Assembly: GCA_002381615.1 (NCBI GenBank)
Contig: DFWY01000019.1
Coordinates: 1-59,331, forward strand
Source of the DNA: Polaromonas sp. UBA4122
GTDB taxonomy: Bacteria > Pseudomonadota > Gammaproteobacteria > Burkholderiales > Burkholderiaceae_C
Direction: 5' to 3'
DNA: 59,331 nt
A program made the position numbers and the translations under genes. Shown here in pieces: positions 25,161 to 33,461 of this stretch (the stretch's first letter is position 1; every line of letters begins with the position of its first letter). The notes below the pieces were generated by a model. That model did not search any database. It was not told the DNA's origin and saw only the letters and a program-made list of their open reading frames with translations.

Positions 25161-27780
25161 CAGGGAGTTTTTTTGGGTTTGCCCAGGCGCCCAAGCTGAG
25201 CGCCCAAGTGTCTGCTAGCACCGCCTCTTTGACCAGTCGGTCCAGCGCTTGGGCCACCACGCCATGCATCTCGACAGGGCGCAGCAGGCGCTCCCGGATC
25301 AGCCGCTCGCAGCTTCGTTGGGTCATCGAGTGCGGCTGACCGCCGTGGCTCACAAACATGAACAGCGTGCCTTTGCTGCTGGCCCAGATCAGCTGGGCGC
25401 GCAGCCAGCGGTTCCTGGAATACAGATCGACCCAGTGGCCCGCCCGCAGGCCAAGCAGTTGCTGCTCGGCGTCGCTCCGGGCCATGGCCGTGCCTGCGGC
25501 TGGCGATGCGGCTGGCTCGGGTGCCGGCGCTGCATGCTCGGCCGCATCGCCAGCCGCGGCGGCGCTTGGCACGGGAATCGCTGCGAGGCTCTCTTTTTTC
25601 TCTTCTTTTTCTTCTTCAAGCGGCGCGAGTTCACCTGGCGCGGTGGGCAGCGTGTCTTCAAAGCCGGCGGCGTCCAGGTCGCCCGGACCCAGCCAGGGCC
25701 CGGCGGCCGCTTTGGCCCGGCGCTGCCCTGGGCTTGCCGGGAGTTCTTCCGGCTCCAACTCCAGCGGCACCGCGCCGGATTCTTCCGCATCGCGTTGGCT
25801 TTTAAGGCGGCGCAGCTTGAGCACCGGCCGGTGCAAGTTCATCAGACCCTCAAAAAATGGCGCACTCTCGCGCGGGTCCTGTCCGAGCAATACCAGCCCC
25901 GCGTTCAGCTTGCCCAGCAAGCTTGGGATCATCTCGATCAGCTTGGCTGGCTGCTTCAGTGTCACGTCCCGCTTGACGCTCCAGAGTAGGTCGGGCACCA
26001 CCGAGCCAAAGCCCTGGGGATCTAGCTGCTTGCGCGTGTCGGTGAGCTTGGCATGCGACATGGCCAGCGCCCAGGGGCCAAACAGAAAGTCGAGCACCAG
26101 GCCAGGCACCTTTTCAAGGTCCGAGCGCTTGCTCAGGTCAAAGGTAATCTGGTCGGCCTGCGTCTGACGCTCCTCTGCAAAGCGCAGGGCCTGCAGCGCG
26201 TGAATGCGGTTTTCCGTCTCGCGCTGGTCCTGCGCGTCCCAGCCAGACTCCAGCGTGGTCAGCGCCCGACCGAAAGGCTGCGCATTTTCAATGGACCGCC
26301 CGTTGAGTTCATTGAAGGCGCGCGTCACCGCCTCGAAAAAAGCCACGAACTCGGGGCTGAATTCATCGTTGTACTTGAAGCTGCGCTGGGCCACGCGCTC
26401 CATGAGACGCCGACCCGCGTGGCCTTCGTCACTGAAAAAGCGCGGGTCCACCATGGCCAGGCGCAGCAGCGACGGCTCCAGCGCCACAATGGCTTCGCGC
26501 ACCGGCACCAGCAGCCGGGGATCCTGCGCCACCTGGTTCACCAGCTTGCGCACCACCTCCAGCCCCAGCACCTGCCCCACGCGCTGGGCTTCTTTTTTGA
26601 GCTGGGTACGGACCATGGCGCGTTCCCTGGGGCGCCCATAAGCGCCCCACACCTGCTGGCTCAGGGGACTGCGTTCATCGACAAAACGCTGCGGGCGGTC
26701 AAGCACCGGCACGCTCTGGTCGTCGGGCCGCGGCGCGGCGCGCGACTCTGCCAGCGGTACCGATGCCGATTCAGGCGCAGCTTTCAGGGCCGCCAGCTCT
26801 TCCTCAACGGTGGCGTAGTAAGCGGGCGCCAGCCCGTGATGGGCCTGGCTGCCGCCATGGAACAAAAAGTCCTGAAACAGCTCGCCCCTGATGTCGTCAT
26901 TGGACAGGTCGGCGTACTGCGAAGGCTGCTGGACCATCGGCTCGTCGGACACATAAGCACCCGGGCCGCCGACCCATCCGCCGATGTTGCTGCCACTGCC
27001 GCCATTGCCAGAGCCCGGTCCGTCGCCATCGCCGGGCTTGCCACTTGCGCGGCCGCTGGCGGCGCTGGCAGGCGTTTGCAGCACGCGGTAGCTGGCGCCC
27101 TGCACGTTGGCCAGTTCCAGCTGGTTGACCAGCCGTTCATACAGCCGATTGAGTTCGCGCCCGAGCGGGTCGGCCAGGTAACTGATCCACAGCGAGGCGA
27201 TGGCCGGCTCAGCGAGGGTTGCAGAAAGCATCTCGCGAAGCGTCTGCGCAAAAGCGTCAGGCCGCAGCGGATTGAGCTCTGGCCTGACATTGGGCAGGCC
27301 CTGCACGGTGCTGATCAGCTTGTTGAGCTCGGCCAGGGTCTGCTCAACCGCCGGCAGCACCTGCTGGAGCAGCCGCGATGATTCGATCGCCTGCAAGACA
27401 TCGGCGTCGTCCACCAACGAAAAAGTGTCGTGCGACAGGAACCCACTCATTGAAGTGCCCGTTGAAACGGCATGCTGTGTCGGCGCGTGTTCTGCGGCGG
27501 GCGTTGCGGCAGGGGCCCAGGCCGCCTGCGCGGCTGCGACCACGTTGGCATGGAAAAGGTCGAGCAGGTCGGCGGGGTACTGGTCGCTCCAGGCCGCCTT
27601 GTTTTTCAGCAACTCTCTCCAGGCCGTGGCCAACGCATCGCGTTCGGCCACTTTCATGCTCTGGGTTTCAGCGACCTGAAGCGCGGCTACCGCGTCTTCA
27701 ATACAGTGCTCCAGCGCGGGCCTGGCCGCTTTGGCCGCCTCCTGCAGACAAGATTGAAGAACGTCAGCTTGCGAGGTCAT
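25156..27780 (-). CDS. DUF1631-family protein
   Basis: An 874-residue cytoplasmic protein. Long helical stretches dominate (ALEHCIEDAVAALQVAETQS and VLPAVEQTLAELNKLISTVQ). A Gly/Ser-rich linker lies at about 250-280 (GDGDGPGSGNGGSGSNIGGW), and a Glu/Lys- and Ala/Pro-rich linker at about 720-770 precedes a C-terminal beta-rich PilZ-like part (GLRAGHWVDLYSRNRWLRAQ, then WASSKGTLFMFV). This layout matches the betaproteobacterial DUF1631 family, of unknown role; the C-terminal part could bind a nucleotide second messenger, which is only an inference. ATG 27780. The gene stands alone. Confidence 0.72.
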   Translation of the reverse strand: MTSQADVLQSCLQEAAKAARPALEHCIEDAVAALQVAETQSMKVAERDALATAWRELLKNKAAWSDQYPADLLDLFHANVVAAAQAAWAPAATPAAEHAPTQHAVSTGTSMSGFLSHDTFSLVDDADVLQAIESSRLLQQVLPAVEQTLAELNKLISTVQGLPNVRPELNPLRPDAFAQTLREMLSATLAEPAIASLWISYLADPLGRELNRLYERLVNQLELANVQGASYRVLQTPASAASGRASGKPGDGDGPGSGNGGSGSNIGGWVGGPGAYVSDEPMVQQPSQYADLSNDDIRGELFQDFLFHGGSQAHHGLAPAYYATVEEELAALKAAPESASVPLAESRAAPRPDDQSVPVLDRPQRFVDERSPLSQQVWGAYGRPRERAMVRTQLKKEAQRVGQVLGLEVVRKLVNQVAQDPRLLVPVREAIVALEPSLLRLAMVDPRFFSDEGHAGRRLMERVAQRSFKYNDEFSPEFVAFFEAVTRAFNELNGRSIENAQPFGRALTTLESGWDAQDQRETENRIHALQALRFAEERQTQADQITFDLSKRSDLEKVPGLVLDFLFGPWALAMSHAKLTDTRKQLDPQGFGSVVPDLLWSVKRDVTLKQPAKLIEMIPSLLGKLNAGLVLLGQDPRESAPFFEGLMNLHRPVLKLRRLKSQRDAEESGAVPLELEPEELPASPGQRRAKAAAGPWLGPGDLDAAGFEDTLPTAPGELAPLEEEKEEKKESLAAIPVPSAAAAGDAAEHAAPAPEPAASPAAGTAMARSDAEQQLLGLRAGHWVDLYSRNRWLRAQLIWASSKGTLFMFVSHGGQPHSMTQRSCERLIRERLLRPVEMHGVVAQALDRLVKEAVLADTWALSLGAWANPKKLPE

Positions 27781-28105
27781 TTGCAGCGAAGATTACAGGA
27801 AAAGTTTGACGATTACCCCCAGCTAACCAGCTTGCTACCGTCAATGCCAGGGCGATGTAGAGGCTTAGCGTAAAGGGCAACGGAGATCGAATTGATATGC
27901 TTGCAGAATGTTTCAATTGGTTTCGACTGCATACATATGATTTAACCCTCGCTTGGCCTCGGCAATACCCCGCAACACGCCTGTTAAATCTCGCGGTGCG
28001 CACGCCTTGGCAAACCGTTTTTGTAAGATCAGCGCTTGTTTGCAAACGGTCGGTTTGGCACGACACTCGTTGCCAGAACGGCTCCGGCGTCCTGCGGGGT
28101 TTGAA
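27781..28105. other. Divergent intergenic region
   Basis: This 325-bp region separates the minus-strand DUF1631 gene and the plus-strand exported protein, so it should carry both promoters. An inverted repeat ACCGTTT (28014-28020) with AAACGGT (28044-28050) could form a hairpin 60-90 bp before the plus-strand gene. No clear promoter hexamers were identified. Confidence 0.4.
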
Positions 28106-28669
28106 TTGAAATTTTCCTGGTTGTACCCTTTACCTCTTTCTTTACGGTTTCGGTTGGCCGTGCTGCTGGCCGGTGCGCTGTGGGGGTGCTCCAGTGCCTG
28201 GTCGCAGACGGTGCTTGAAAATGCCACCTTGCTGGGCATGACCCGCCAACAGATGGAGCCCGCGCTGGTGGGCGCCCTTCCGGTCCGCTTACCGCGCCGG
28301 CTTTCGTCGGGGGCTCTGGGGTCTTTGCGGGTGCCCGATGTGCTGTGCGAAGGCGCGCATTTTGAGCAGACCTTGTTTTTTACGCATCAGAAACTCGAAC
28401 AAATGGACCTGGTGTTGCTGAACCCCGGTTCCGGCTCGAGCTCGGAGGACACTGTGACGAAGACCCAAGCTTCCCTCCTGCAGTCCTTGCGCGCGGAGCT
28501 GGGGCCTGAACTCGCCTCGTTCGCTTCCTCGCCGGAGGCTATGGCGGACATGGCCTCATGGGTCAGCGCCAGCGCCGACGTGATGCTGTTCCGCTCGGGC
28601 AAACCGGATCATCCCACCTTGCGGGTGGTGATCAAGCAACGGCAACGGGTGGATGCCAGCGAACTTTGA
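28106..28669 (+). CDS. Exported hypothetical protein
   Basis: About 187 residues from TTG 28106. The N-terminus is a signal peptide (MKFSWLYPLPLSLRFRLAVL, then LAGALWGCSSAWSQ), possibly a lipobox-like cut at LWGC. The mature part contains TVLENATLLGMTRQQMEPAL and FFTHQKLEQMDLVLLN, a pattern like small periplasmic proteins that track a folding or processing step; I do not recognise the family. The frame is open upstream to 27953, but those codons lack a signal and fit no protein, so the TTG next to the hydrophobic segment is preferred. No operon partner. Confidence 0.55.
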   Translation: MKFSWLYPLPLSLRFRLAVLLAGALWGCSSAWSQTVLENATLLGMTRQQMEPALVGALPVRLPRRLSSGALGSLRVPDVLCEGAHFEQTLFFTHQKLEQMDLVLLNPGSGSSSEDTVTKTQASLLQSLRAELGPELASFASSPEAMADMASWVSASADVMLFRSGKPDHPTLRVVIKQRQRVDASEL

Positions 28670-29033
28670 GGCTGCGGTGGTTCTGGTCTTTCTAGAGAAA
28701 GTTTCTTGATGAAATAGGCCATTCGCCCATATTTAATAGGCGCGACAGGCTATAAATTTAATAGCATTTATGGCCTTGGGTTACGGCGAACCGCAGACCG
28801 GCGCTTTAACGTGCAGGCCACATACGGAACAACCCATTGCAGGCCTTTCAGTTCGCGAGAATCCGCACTGCGATATCCAAACCGTGCAGGCTCAGGCCTG
28901 TAGTCGCGACTCGGCATAGCCAGATGTTGAAGGCACAATGCAACAACAAGCGACACCGCAACAAGAAAAACGGATTCCAATTCACATAATGGCTCGCATA
29001 TTTGACAACATTGACCAGGATTTGCTGGGCGCG
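28670..29033. other. Intergenic region before the IS200/IS605 remnant
   Basis: This region holds palindromic repeat copy 7 (28720-28775). A minus-strand frame of 70 codons (28768-28980) begins with a hydrophobic stretch but relies on a TTG start without a Shine-Dalgarno and overlaps the repeat, so it is not called. The area marks the left boundary of the accessory region. Confidence 0.4.
28720..28775. repeat. Dispersed palindromic repeat, copy 7
   Basis: GCTAT (28749-28753), a 7-nt AT-rich loop, then ATAGC (28761-28765), a perfect 5-bp stem, followed by ATTTATGGCC. It lies about 80 bp after the stop of the exported protein gene. Confidence 0.7.
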
Positions 29034-29324
29034 CTACGCGTCACCATGCAGGTCTCCAAGCGGTCCGATTTCTGTGTTGGTTGGCGTATGAGAACCGGTT
29101 TCCGCATATAAGCAGTTGGTTCCGTGCCGCGCCGGAGTTTGCACGTCGTCCTTGCTCACCACCCCCTTCACTATCCTGATCTCAAACGTCGCGCACACTT
29201 GGCGAACCAACTCCCTTACCCGTTCGGCAACTTCCCCAGTCAGAACTTTGTACCGGTATTTCGTCACCCACACAAAGTGATACTCAATTTGAAATACCGT
29301 ATGGCTTCCATATCTGTAGTCCAT
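29034..29324 (-). pseudogene. IS200/IS605 Y1 transposase (TnpA), truncated
   Basis: The first 61 codons read DYRYGSHTVFQIEYHFVWVT, KYRYKVLTGEVAERVREL and IRIVKGVVSKDDV, the N-terminal half of IS200-type TnpA. The HUH (His-x-His) motif and the catalytic Tyr helix that should follow are absent: after about 29142 the frame carries unrelated residues. The element therefore cannot transpose. The left-end hairpin of the element survives just outside (29364-29380). It marks the boundary between core genes and the hydrogenase cluster. Confidence 0.8.
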
Positions 29325-29363
29325 TTCACACCTCCAGCTCCGTCATTTTCTCAGCTGAAGCTG

Positions 29364-29380
29364 ACCGGCTGGAAGCCGGT
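29364..29380. mobile_element. Subterminal hairpin of the IS200/IS605 remnant
   Basis: ACCGGCT (29364-29370), GGA, AGCCGGT (29374-29380) is a perfect 7-bp stem with a 3-nt loop, 40 bp upstream of the tnpA start. IS200/IS605 elements carry such hairpins at their ends for single-strand recognition by TnpA. Confidence 0.6.
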
Positions 29381-29402
29381 GGATTTAACCTTGTGATGGA
29401 CA

Positions 29403-29703
29403 TTAAAAGTTTTAATTGAGGCGCGCAGCCCGGTTGTGGCGGTATTGGCGCGACCGGTCGAGGCTGCCAAGTTGCCTCCCCGAGTGGGCCAGGCCGTTGG
29501 CGCAAGGGATCATGTCCGTAGTGAGCGCTGTTACTGCTGCCACCCGGCTGACTGGAGAGGTCGCCACAGCGCGAAACAATCTTATCGCCCAACTGGCCAC
29601 CCACATCGTGGTGGCCCACGCCAGCCCTGGCGGCGCGTTGGAAGGCATGTGTGCGCAGTGCCAAGCACAGGGATGGCAAGTCATTCGCCTGTCGAACATG
29701 TGA
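29403..29703 (+). pseudogene. DprA-like (LOG/Smf fold) protein, C-terminal fragment with frameshift
   Basis: In one frame VVSAVTAATRLTGEVATARN, then NLIAQLATHIVVAHASPGGA, resembles the C-terminal part of DprA-related proteins, where 'RRVTxExAxxRNxxxAALA' is followed by a hydrophobic strand and a Gly-rich turn. The preceding piece (VEAAKLPPRVGQAV) lies in another frame, with the shift near 29505. The N-terminal Rossmann domain is missing, replaced by the IS200/IS605 end. It is therefore a decayed remnant. The family call is from memory of the motif and is moderate. Confidence 0.45.
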
Positions 29704-29757
29704 AAACGGCACCCCAAGGTGCAGTTTTCATGACGGGTTTAAGTACAAAATTGGCAT

Positions 29758-29812
29758 CTAACCCCCGTCACTACTGCGCAAGCAGCTATCAATTAGATAG
29801 TATTTATCAGAC
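29758..29812. repeat. Dispersed palindromic repeat, copy 8
   Basis: ACCCCCGTCACTACTGCGCA, then AGCAGCTATC, with GCTAT at 29785-29789 and ATAGT at 29797-29801, then ATTTATCAG. Its left flank closely matches the copy inside the ChbG-like gene (21862-21910), which helps define the element beyond the hairpin. Confidence 0.7.
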
Positions 29813-29916
29813 GGACCCAGTCTTGACCTTCAGGTGCAGTTCGGGCGTGATCGGCGCCACGTCCATCCAGAGGGTCGGCACGATCAGCCAGTGCAGCAGA
29901 AAACGGTCAAGGCAGC

Positions 29917-30132
29917 TTACGGCGCATCGGTCTGGTTGCAGGCGGCGCAAATGCAGGCCTTGCGGCGCGCGTGTTCCGGGATGCGCGACAGCAATTCGGC
30001 CTCGAACTTGACGTCGTTGCACCAGCACGGCGGCTGCTTCACGCCGGTGGTGCGTTCCACTTCCCCGGCGCACTGGTTGGATTGCCTGCACAGCGGACAC
30101 AGGTTCGGATCGGCGGGCAGGGCTACTTGCAT
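29917..30132 (-). CDS. Cysteine-rich CWC-family protein
   Basis: A 71-residue protein with eight cysteines in the CWC pattern: LCPLCRQSNQCAGEVERTTG, then PPCWCNDV, then ACICAACNQ near the C-terminus. The paired cysteines suggest one or two zinc sites. Members of this small family are common in proteobacteria and have no established function. ATG 30132 starts MQVALPADPNLCPLC; longer starts add residues outside the family. It stands alone on the minus strand, divergent from the hydrogenase operon. Confidence 0.7.
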   Translation of the reverse strand: MQVALPADPNLCPLCRQSNQCAGEVERTTGVKQPPCWCNDVKFEAELLSRIPEHARRKACICAACNQTDAP

Positions 30133-30362
30133 GACGGGGCTCCAGCACCGGGAATTTCGGCATGCGTAAAGTGTAGCCAGCACTTAAGACTGCCATCTCG
30201 CAGACTTGTGTGTCTGCTTGACCGTGATACATTGAGGGATCTCGTTCCGGTCGCCGACCCGCTCTGACGAAGCGAGACCCGCCTTATTGGGAGTTATCCA
30301 TCCAACCTGGGTGGCCAACGCACAGGGATCGTCATGGCAAATCAGCAAGCGATGAAGTCACC
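30133..30362. promoter_or_regulatory. Divergent region upstream of hoxF, with hairpin
   Basis: This 230-bp gap should contain the hox-hyp promoter. A hairpin, GCAGAC (30200-30205) with GTCTGC (30212-30217), is followed directly by TTGACC (30218-30223), a possible -35 element with no good -10 at 17 bp. I looked for a sigma-54 -24/-12 pair and found none with correct spacing. A match of the regulator type HoxA is also not encoded nearby. Confidence 0.35.
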
Positions 30363-32177
30363 ATGAGCTTCGAGGACGAGGCCTTGGACAAGGTGCTCTC
30401 CCGCCATGGGCGCGACCCGCATGCGCTGGTTCAGATCCTGCGTGAGATACAGGAGCAGATGGGCTGGCTGTCTCGGGACCTGCTCGGTGTAGTCGCCCGC
30501 GAACTGAAGCTGACCCTGGCCCACGTGGAAGGTGTGGCCAGCTTCTACCGCTTTCTTCACACTCGGCCGGTGGGCCGCTACCGCGTGCTGTTCAGCGACA
30601 ACATCACCGACCGCATGCTGGGCAGCGTGGCCTTGATGGCTGATCTGTGCACTCGGCTGGGCATAGCGCCCGGCCAGGTCGGCGCCGACGGCCTGGTGAG
30701 CGTGGACCGCACCTCGTGCACGGGCCTGTGCGACCAGGGTCCGGCGCTGCTCATCAACCACCGCCATGTGATCACACGGCTCGACGCAGCGCGGGTGGCG
30801 CAGATGGCCGAGCTGATTCGCACCCAAGTGCCGGTATTGCAGTGGCCCGCGCCATGGTTCGCCATCGACGACGACATCCGCCGCGCCGACGTGCTGCTCG
30901 GCCCGCCGCTTGCGCGTGGCGCGGCCATCGCGGCGGCGCTTGCGCGCGGCGCGCAGACCATGCTCGACGACATGAAGCGTTCCAACCTGCGCGGCCGCGG
31001 CGGCGCGGGCTTTGCGACCGGTTTGAAGTGGGAGCTGTGCCGCAATGCGACCGGTTCGATGCCCGGTGCGGCGCACTACGTGGTGTGCAACGCCGACGAA
31101 GGCGAGCCCGGCACCTTCAAGGATCGCGTGCTGCTCACCCGCCAGGCCGACGACGTGTTCGAAGGCATGACCGTGGCCGCACTCGTCATCGGCGCCAGAC
31201 AAGGCTTGGTCTATCTGCGCGGCGAGTACCGCTATCTGCTGGAGCACTTGCATGCAGTCTTGCAGCGGCGGCGCGAACAGCACCTGCTCGGTCCCGCCAT
31301 CCTGGGCCAGCCGGGATTCGATTTCGACATCGACATCCACGTCGGTGCAGGCGCCTATGTATGCGGCGAAGAGTCGGCCTTGATCGAGTCGCTCGAAGGC
31401 AAGCGCGGAACACCGCGCATCCGCCCGCCGTTTCCGGTCGAGCGGGGCTACCTGGACCAGCCGACCACCGTCAACAACGTCGAGACCTACTGCGCCGCCG
31501 CACACATCGCCGTGCATGGCGGCACGTGGTGGGCGGGCATCGGCACTCAGAAGTCCACCGGCACCAAGATCCATTCGGTCTGCGGAGACTGCGAACGACC
31601 CGGTCTGTACGAATACCCGTTCGGCACGCGCATCGACCACATTCTCGAAGACTGCGGCGCACGCGACACGCAGGCGGTGCAGGTGGGCGGGCCCTCGGGC
31701 GTGTGTCTGTCGGCGTTTGAATTCAGCCGGCGCATCGCCTTCGAGGATGTACCGACGGCGGGTGCCTTCATGGTGTTCGACCGTTCGCGCGACATGTTCG
31801 AGGTGGCGCGCAACTTCGCGCATTTCTTCGCGCACGAGAGTTGCGGTTTCTGCACGCCGTGCCGCGTCGGCACCGAGCTGGTGGTGCGGCGCCTGGACAA
31901 GCTGGCAAATGCAACAGGCGGGGGCCGTGGCTCACGGTACGACATCGACGTGCTGTTCGAGCTTGATAAGTTGATGCACACCACCACCCATTGCGGCCTG
32001 GGCGCCTCGGCCTGCAACCCGCTGCGCGATACGATTGCCAAGTTCCGCCCAGCCTACGAGCGGCACCTGAAGTCGCTGCACTTCGAGCCCGGCTTCGATC
32101 TCGACGCCGAACTGTCGATCGCGCGCCGAATGACCGGCCGCGACGACGTCGGCGCCCATCTGGAGAACCGGCCATGA
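30363..32177 (+). CDS. hoxF: NAD-linked [NiFe]-hydrogenase, diaphorase subunit alpha
   Basis: A 604-residue fusion of a NuoE-like N-terminal domain (1-165) and a NuoF-like domain. FMN/NAD(H) binding: LRGRGGAGFATGLKW (about 209-223) and GAGAYVCGEESALIESLEG (about 340). A 4Fe-4S site lies in ESCGFCTPCRVGTE near residue 505. It oxidises or reduces NAD(H) and passes electrons to HoxU in the cytoplasm. In the N-terminal domain only the second Cys pair (C119, C123) is present; the first pair is replaced (FSDNITDRM), so a normal 2Fe-2S cluster is unlikely there. First gene of the operon; its TGA overlaps hoxU (ATGA). Confidence 0.95.
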   Translation: MSFEDEALDKVLSRHGRDPHALVQILREIQEQMGWLSRDLLGVVARELKLTLAHVEGVASFYRFLHTRPVGRYRVLFSDNITDRMLGSVALMADLCTRLGIAPGQVGADGLVSVDRTSCTGLCDQGPALLINHRHVITRLDAARVAQMAELIRTQVPVLQWPAPWFAIDDDIRRADVLLGPPLARGAAIAAALARGAQTMLDDMKRSNLRGRGGAGFATGLKWELCRNATGSMPGAAHYVVCNADEGEPGTFKDRVLLTRQADDVFEGMTVAALVIGARQGLVYLRGEYRYLLEHLHAVLQRRREQHLLGPAILGQPGFDFDIDIHVGAGAYVCGEESALIESLEGKRGTPRIRPPFPVERGYLDQPTTVNNVETYCAAAHIAVHGGTWWAGIGTQKSTGTKIHSVCGDCERPGLYEYPFGTRIDHILEDCGARDTQAVQVGGPSGVCLSAFEFSRRIAFEDVPTAGAFMVFDRSRDMFEVARNFAHFFAHESCGFCTPCRVGTELVVRRLDKLANATGGGRGSRYDIDVLFELDKLMHTTTHCGLGASACNPLRDTIAKFRPAYERHLKSLHFEPGFDLDAELSIARRMTGRDDVGAHLENRP

Positions 32178-32896
32178 CAGATGAAGTGAGCCCCGGGCAG
32201 AGCTTCTCGCTTGACGGTGAAGACGTGCCGTTCCGCCTCGGTGAGACCGTCATCCAGGCCGCCACACGCGCCGGCCGCTACATCCCGCACCTGTGCTGGC
32301 ACCCGGAATTTGCGGCGCACGGCTCGTGCCGGCTGTGCAGCGTGAAGGTCAACGGTCGTGTCGGCGCCGCCTGCACCGTACGGGCCGCAGCCGCTCTGGA
32401 GGTCGAAAGCAACACCGAAGAACTCAACGGCCACCGCAAGACGTTGTTGCAAATGCTGTTCGTCGAAGGGAATCACTTCTGCCCGAGTTGCGAGAAAAGC
32501 GGCAACTGCCTGTTGCAAGCCACGGCCTACGAGATGGGCATGGAAGGGCCACACTTCGAGGAGTTTTACCCGGACCGCCCGGTCGACGCCAGCCACCCCG
32601 ACATCCTGCTCGACTTCAACCGCTGCATCCTGTGCGAACTGTGCGTGCGCGCCAGCCGCGATGTCGACGGCAAAAACATCTTTGCGATCAGCGGCCACGG
32701 CATTCAGACGCACCTGCTGGTCAACAGCGCCAGCGGCCGGCTGGTCGACACGCCGATGGCGCTTGAGGACCGCGCCACGAGCATCTGTCCGGTGGGCGTG
32801 ATCCTGCCCAAGCGACGCGGTTTCGCGATCCCGATCGGTGAACGCCGCTTCGATGTCAAGCCCGTCTCCGAGCAGTTGGACGGAGGCATTGCATGA
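32174..32896 (+). CDS. hoxU: NAD-linked [NiFe]-hydrogenase, diaphorase subunit gamma
   Basis: A 240-residue NuoG-like small subunit. An N-terminal 2Fe-2S ferredoxin domain has ligands in PHLCWHPEFAAHGSCRLCSV and AACTVRA. A His/Cys 4Fe-4S motif follows (HFCPSCEKSGNCLL), and then CILCELCVRASRDVDG with two more cysteine ligands and CPVG near the end. It carries electrons between HoxF and HoxY. Its ATG overlaps the hoxF stop and its TGA overlaps the hoxY ATG by 4 bp, indicating tight translational coupling. Confidence 0.94.
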   Translation: MTDEVSPGQSFSLDGEDVPFRLGETVIQAATRAGRYIPHLCWHPEFAAHGSCRLCSVKVNGRVGAACTVRAAAALEVESNTEELNGHRKTLLQMLFVEGNHFCPSCEKSGNCLLQATAYEMGMEGPHFEEFYPDRPVDASHPDILLDFNRCILCELCVRASRDVDGKNIFAISGHGIQTHLLVNSASGRLVDTPMALEDRATSICPVGVILPKRRGFAIPIGERRFDVKPVSEQLDGGIA

Positions 32897-33459
32897 GCGC
32901 TCCTGTTCCGCTGCACGCAGCGCGCAAGCTCAGAGTAGCCACCGTCTCGCTGGCCGGCTGCTTTGGCTGCCACATGTCCTTCCTCGACATCGACGAGCGG
33001 CTGTTCGAACTCATCGAGCACATTGAGTTCGACCGCTCGCCGCTGACCGACATCAAGCAAGTGGGCCATTGCGACATCGGTCTGATCGAAGGCGGCCTGT
33101 GCAATGCCGAGAACGTGATGCTGCTGCGCGAGTTCCGCGCACGCTGCAAGACGCTGGTGGCAGTGGGCGCCTGCGCCATCAACGGCGGCCTGCCAGCGCA
33201 GCGCAACCACCTCGACCTGGGCGCACTGCTGACTGACGTGTACCGCAGTCGGCCCGGCCTGAGCGGGGGCAGTGGTATTCCCGACGACCCCGAGCTGCCG
33301 CTGCTGCTGAACAAGGTGCACCCGATCCATGAGGTGGTGCATGTGGACTACTTCCTGCCCGGTTGCCCGCCCTCGGCCGACGCGTTCTGGCGCTTCCTGA
33401 CCGATCTGATGGCCGGGCGCACACCGCACCTCGGGCCTGGCCTGATGCACTATGACTGA
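32893..33459 (+). CDS. hoxY: NAD-linked [NiFe]-hydrogenase, small subunit
   Basis: A 188-residue small subunit of a group 3d hydrogenase. Ligands of the proximal 4Fe-4S cluster lie in SLAGCFGCHMSFLDID (about 20-35), VAVGACAINGGLP (about 95) and FLPGCPPSADAFW (about 160). There is no twin-arginine signal, so it stays in the cytoplasm, as expected for the NAD-linked type. It passes electrons from the HoxH active site to HoxU. It starts in the hoxU stop (ATGA) and ends 2 bp before hoxH. Confidence 0.94.
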   Translation: MSAPVPLHAARKLRVATVSLAGCFGCHMSFLDIDERLFELIEHIEFDRSPLTDIKQVGHCDIGLIEGGLCNAENVMLLREFRARCKTLVAVGACAINGGLPAQRNHLDLGALLTDVYRSRPGLSGGSGIPDDPELPLLLNKVHPIHEVVHVDYFLPGCPPSADAFWRFLTDLMAGRTPHLGPGLMHYD

Positions 33460-33461
33460 CC

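Noticed and set aside
28056-28074. Sigma-54-like promoter, TGGCACG followed by TTGCC, upstream of the exported protein gene
   Set aside because: The GG-to-GC spacing is about three bases too long for a -24/-12 promoter.
28768-28980. 70-codon minus-strand frame with a hydrophobic N-terminus
   Set aside because: TTG start without Shine-Dalgarno, overlap with a dispersed repeat and no family character.
29807-30232. 141-codon minus-strand frame overlapping the CWC gene
   Set aside because: The alternative frame 29917-30132 has the conserved CWC cysteine spacing; both cannot be real.
30335-30350. TGGCAAATCAGCAAGC just before hoxF as a sigma-54 promoter
   Set aside because: Spacing is one base too long, the -12 half is poor, and it ends only 12 bp from the start codon.
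30342-31835. Long open frame (497 codons) antisense to hoxF
   Set aside because: It mirrors a GC-rich coding gene on the other strand, has no family pattern, and hoxF motifs are unmistakable.
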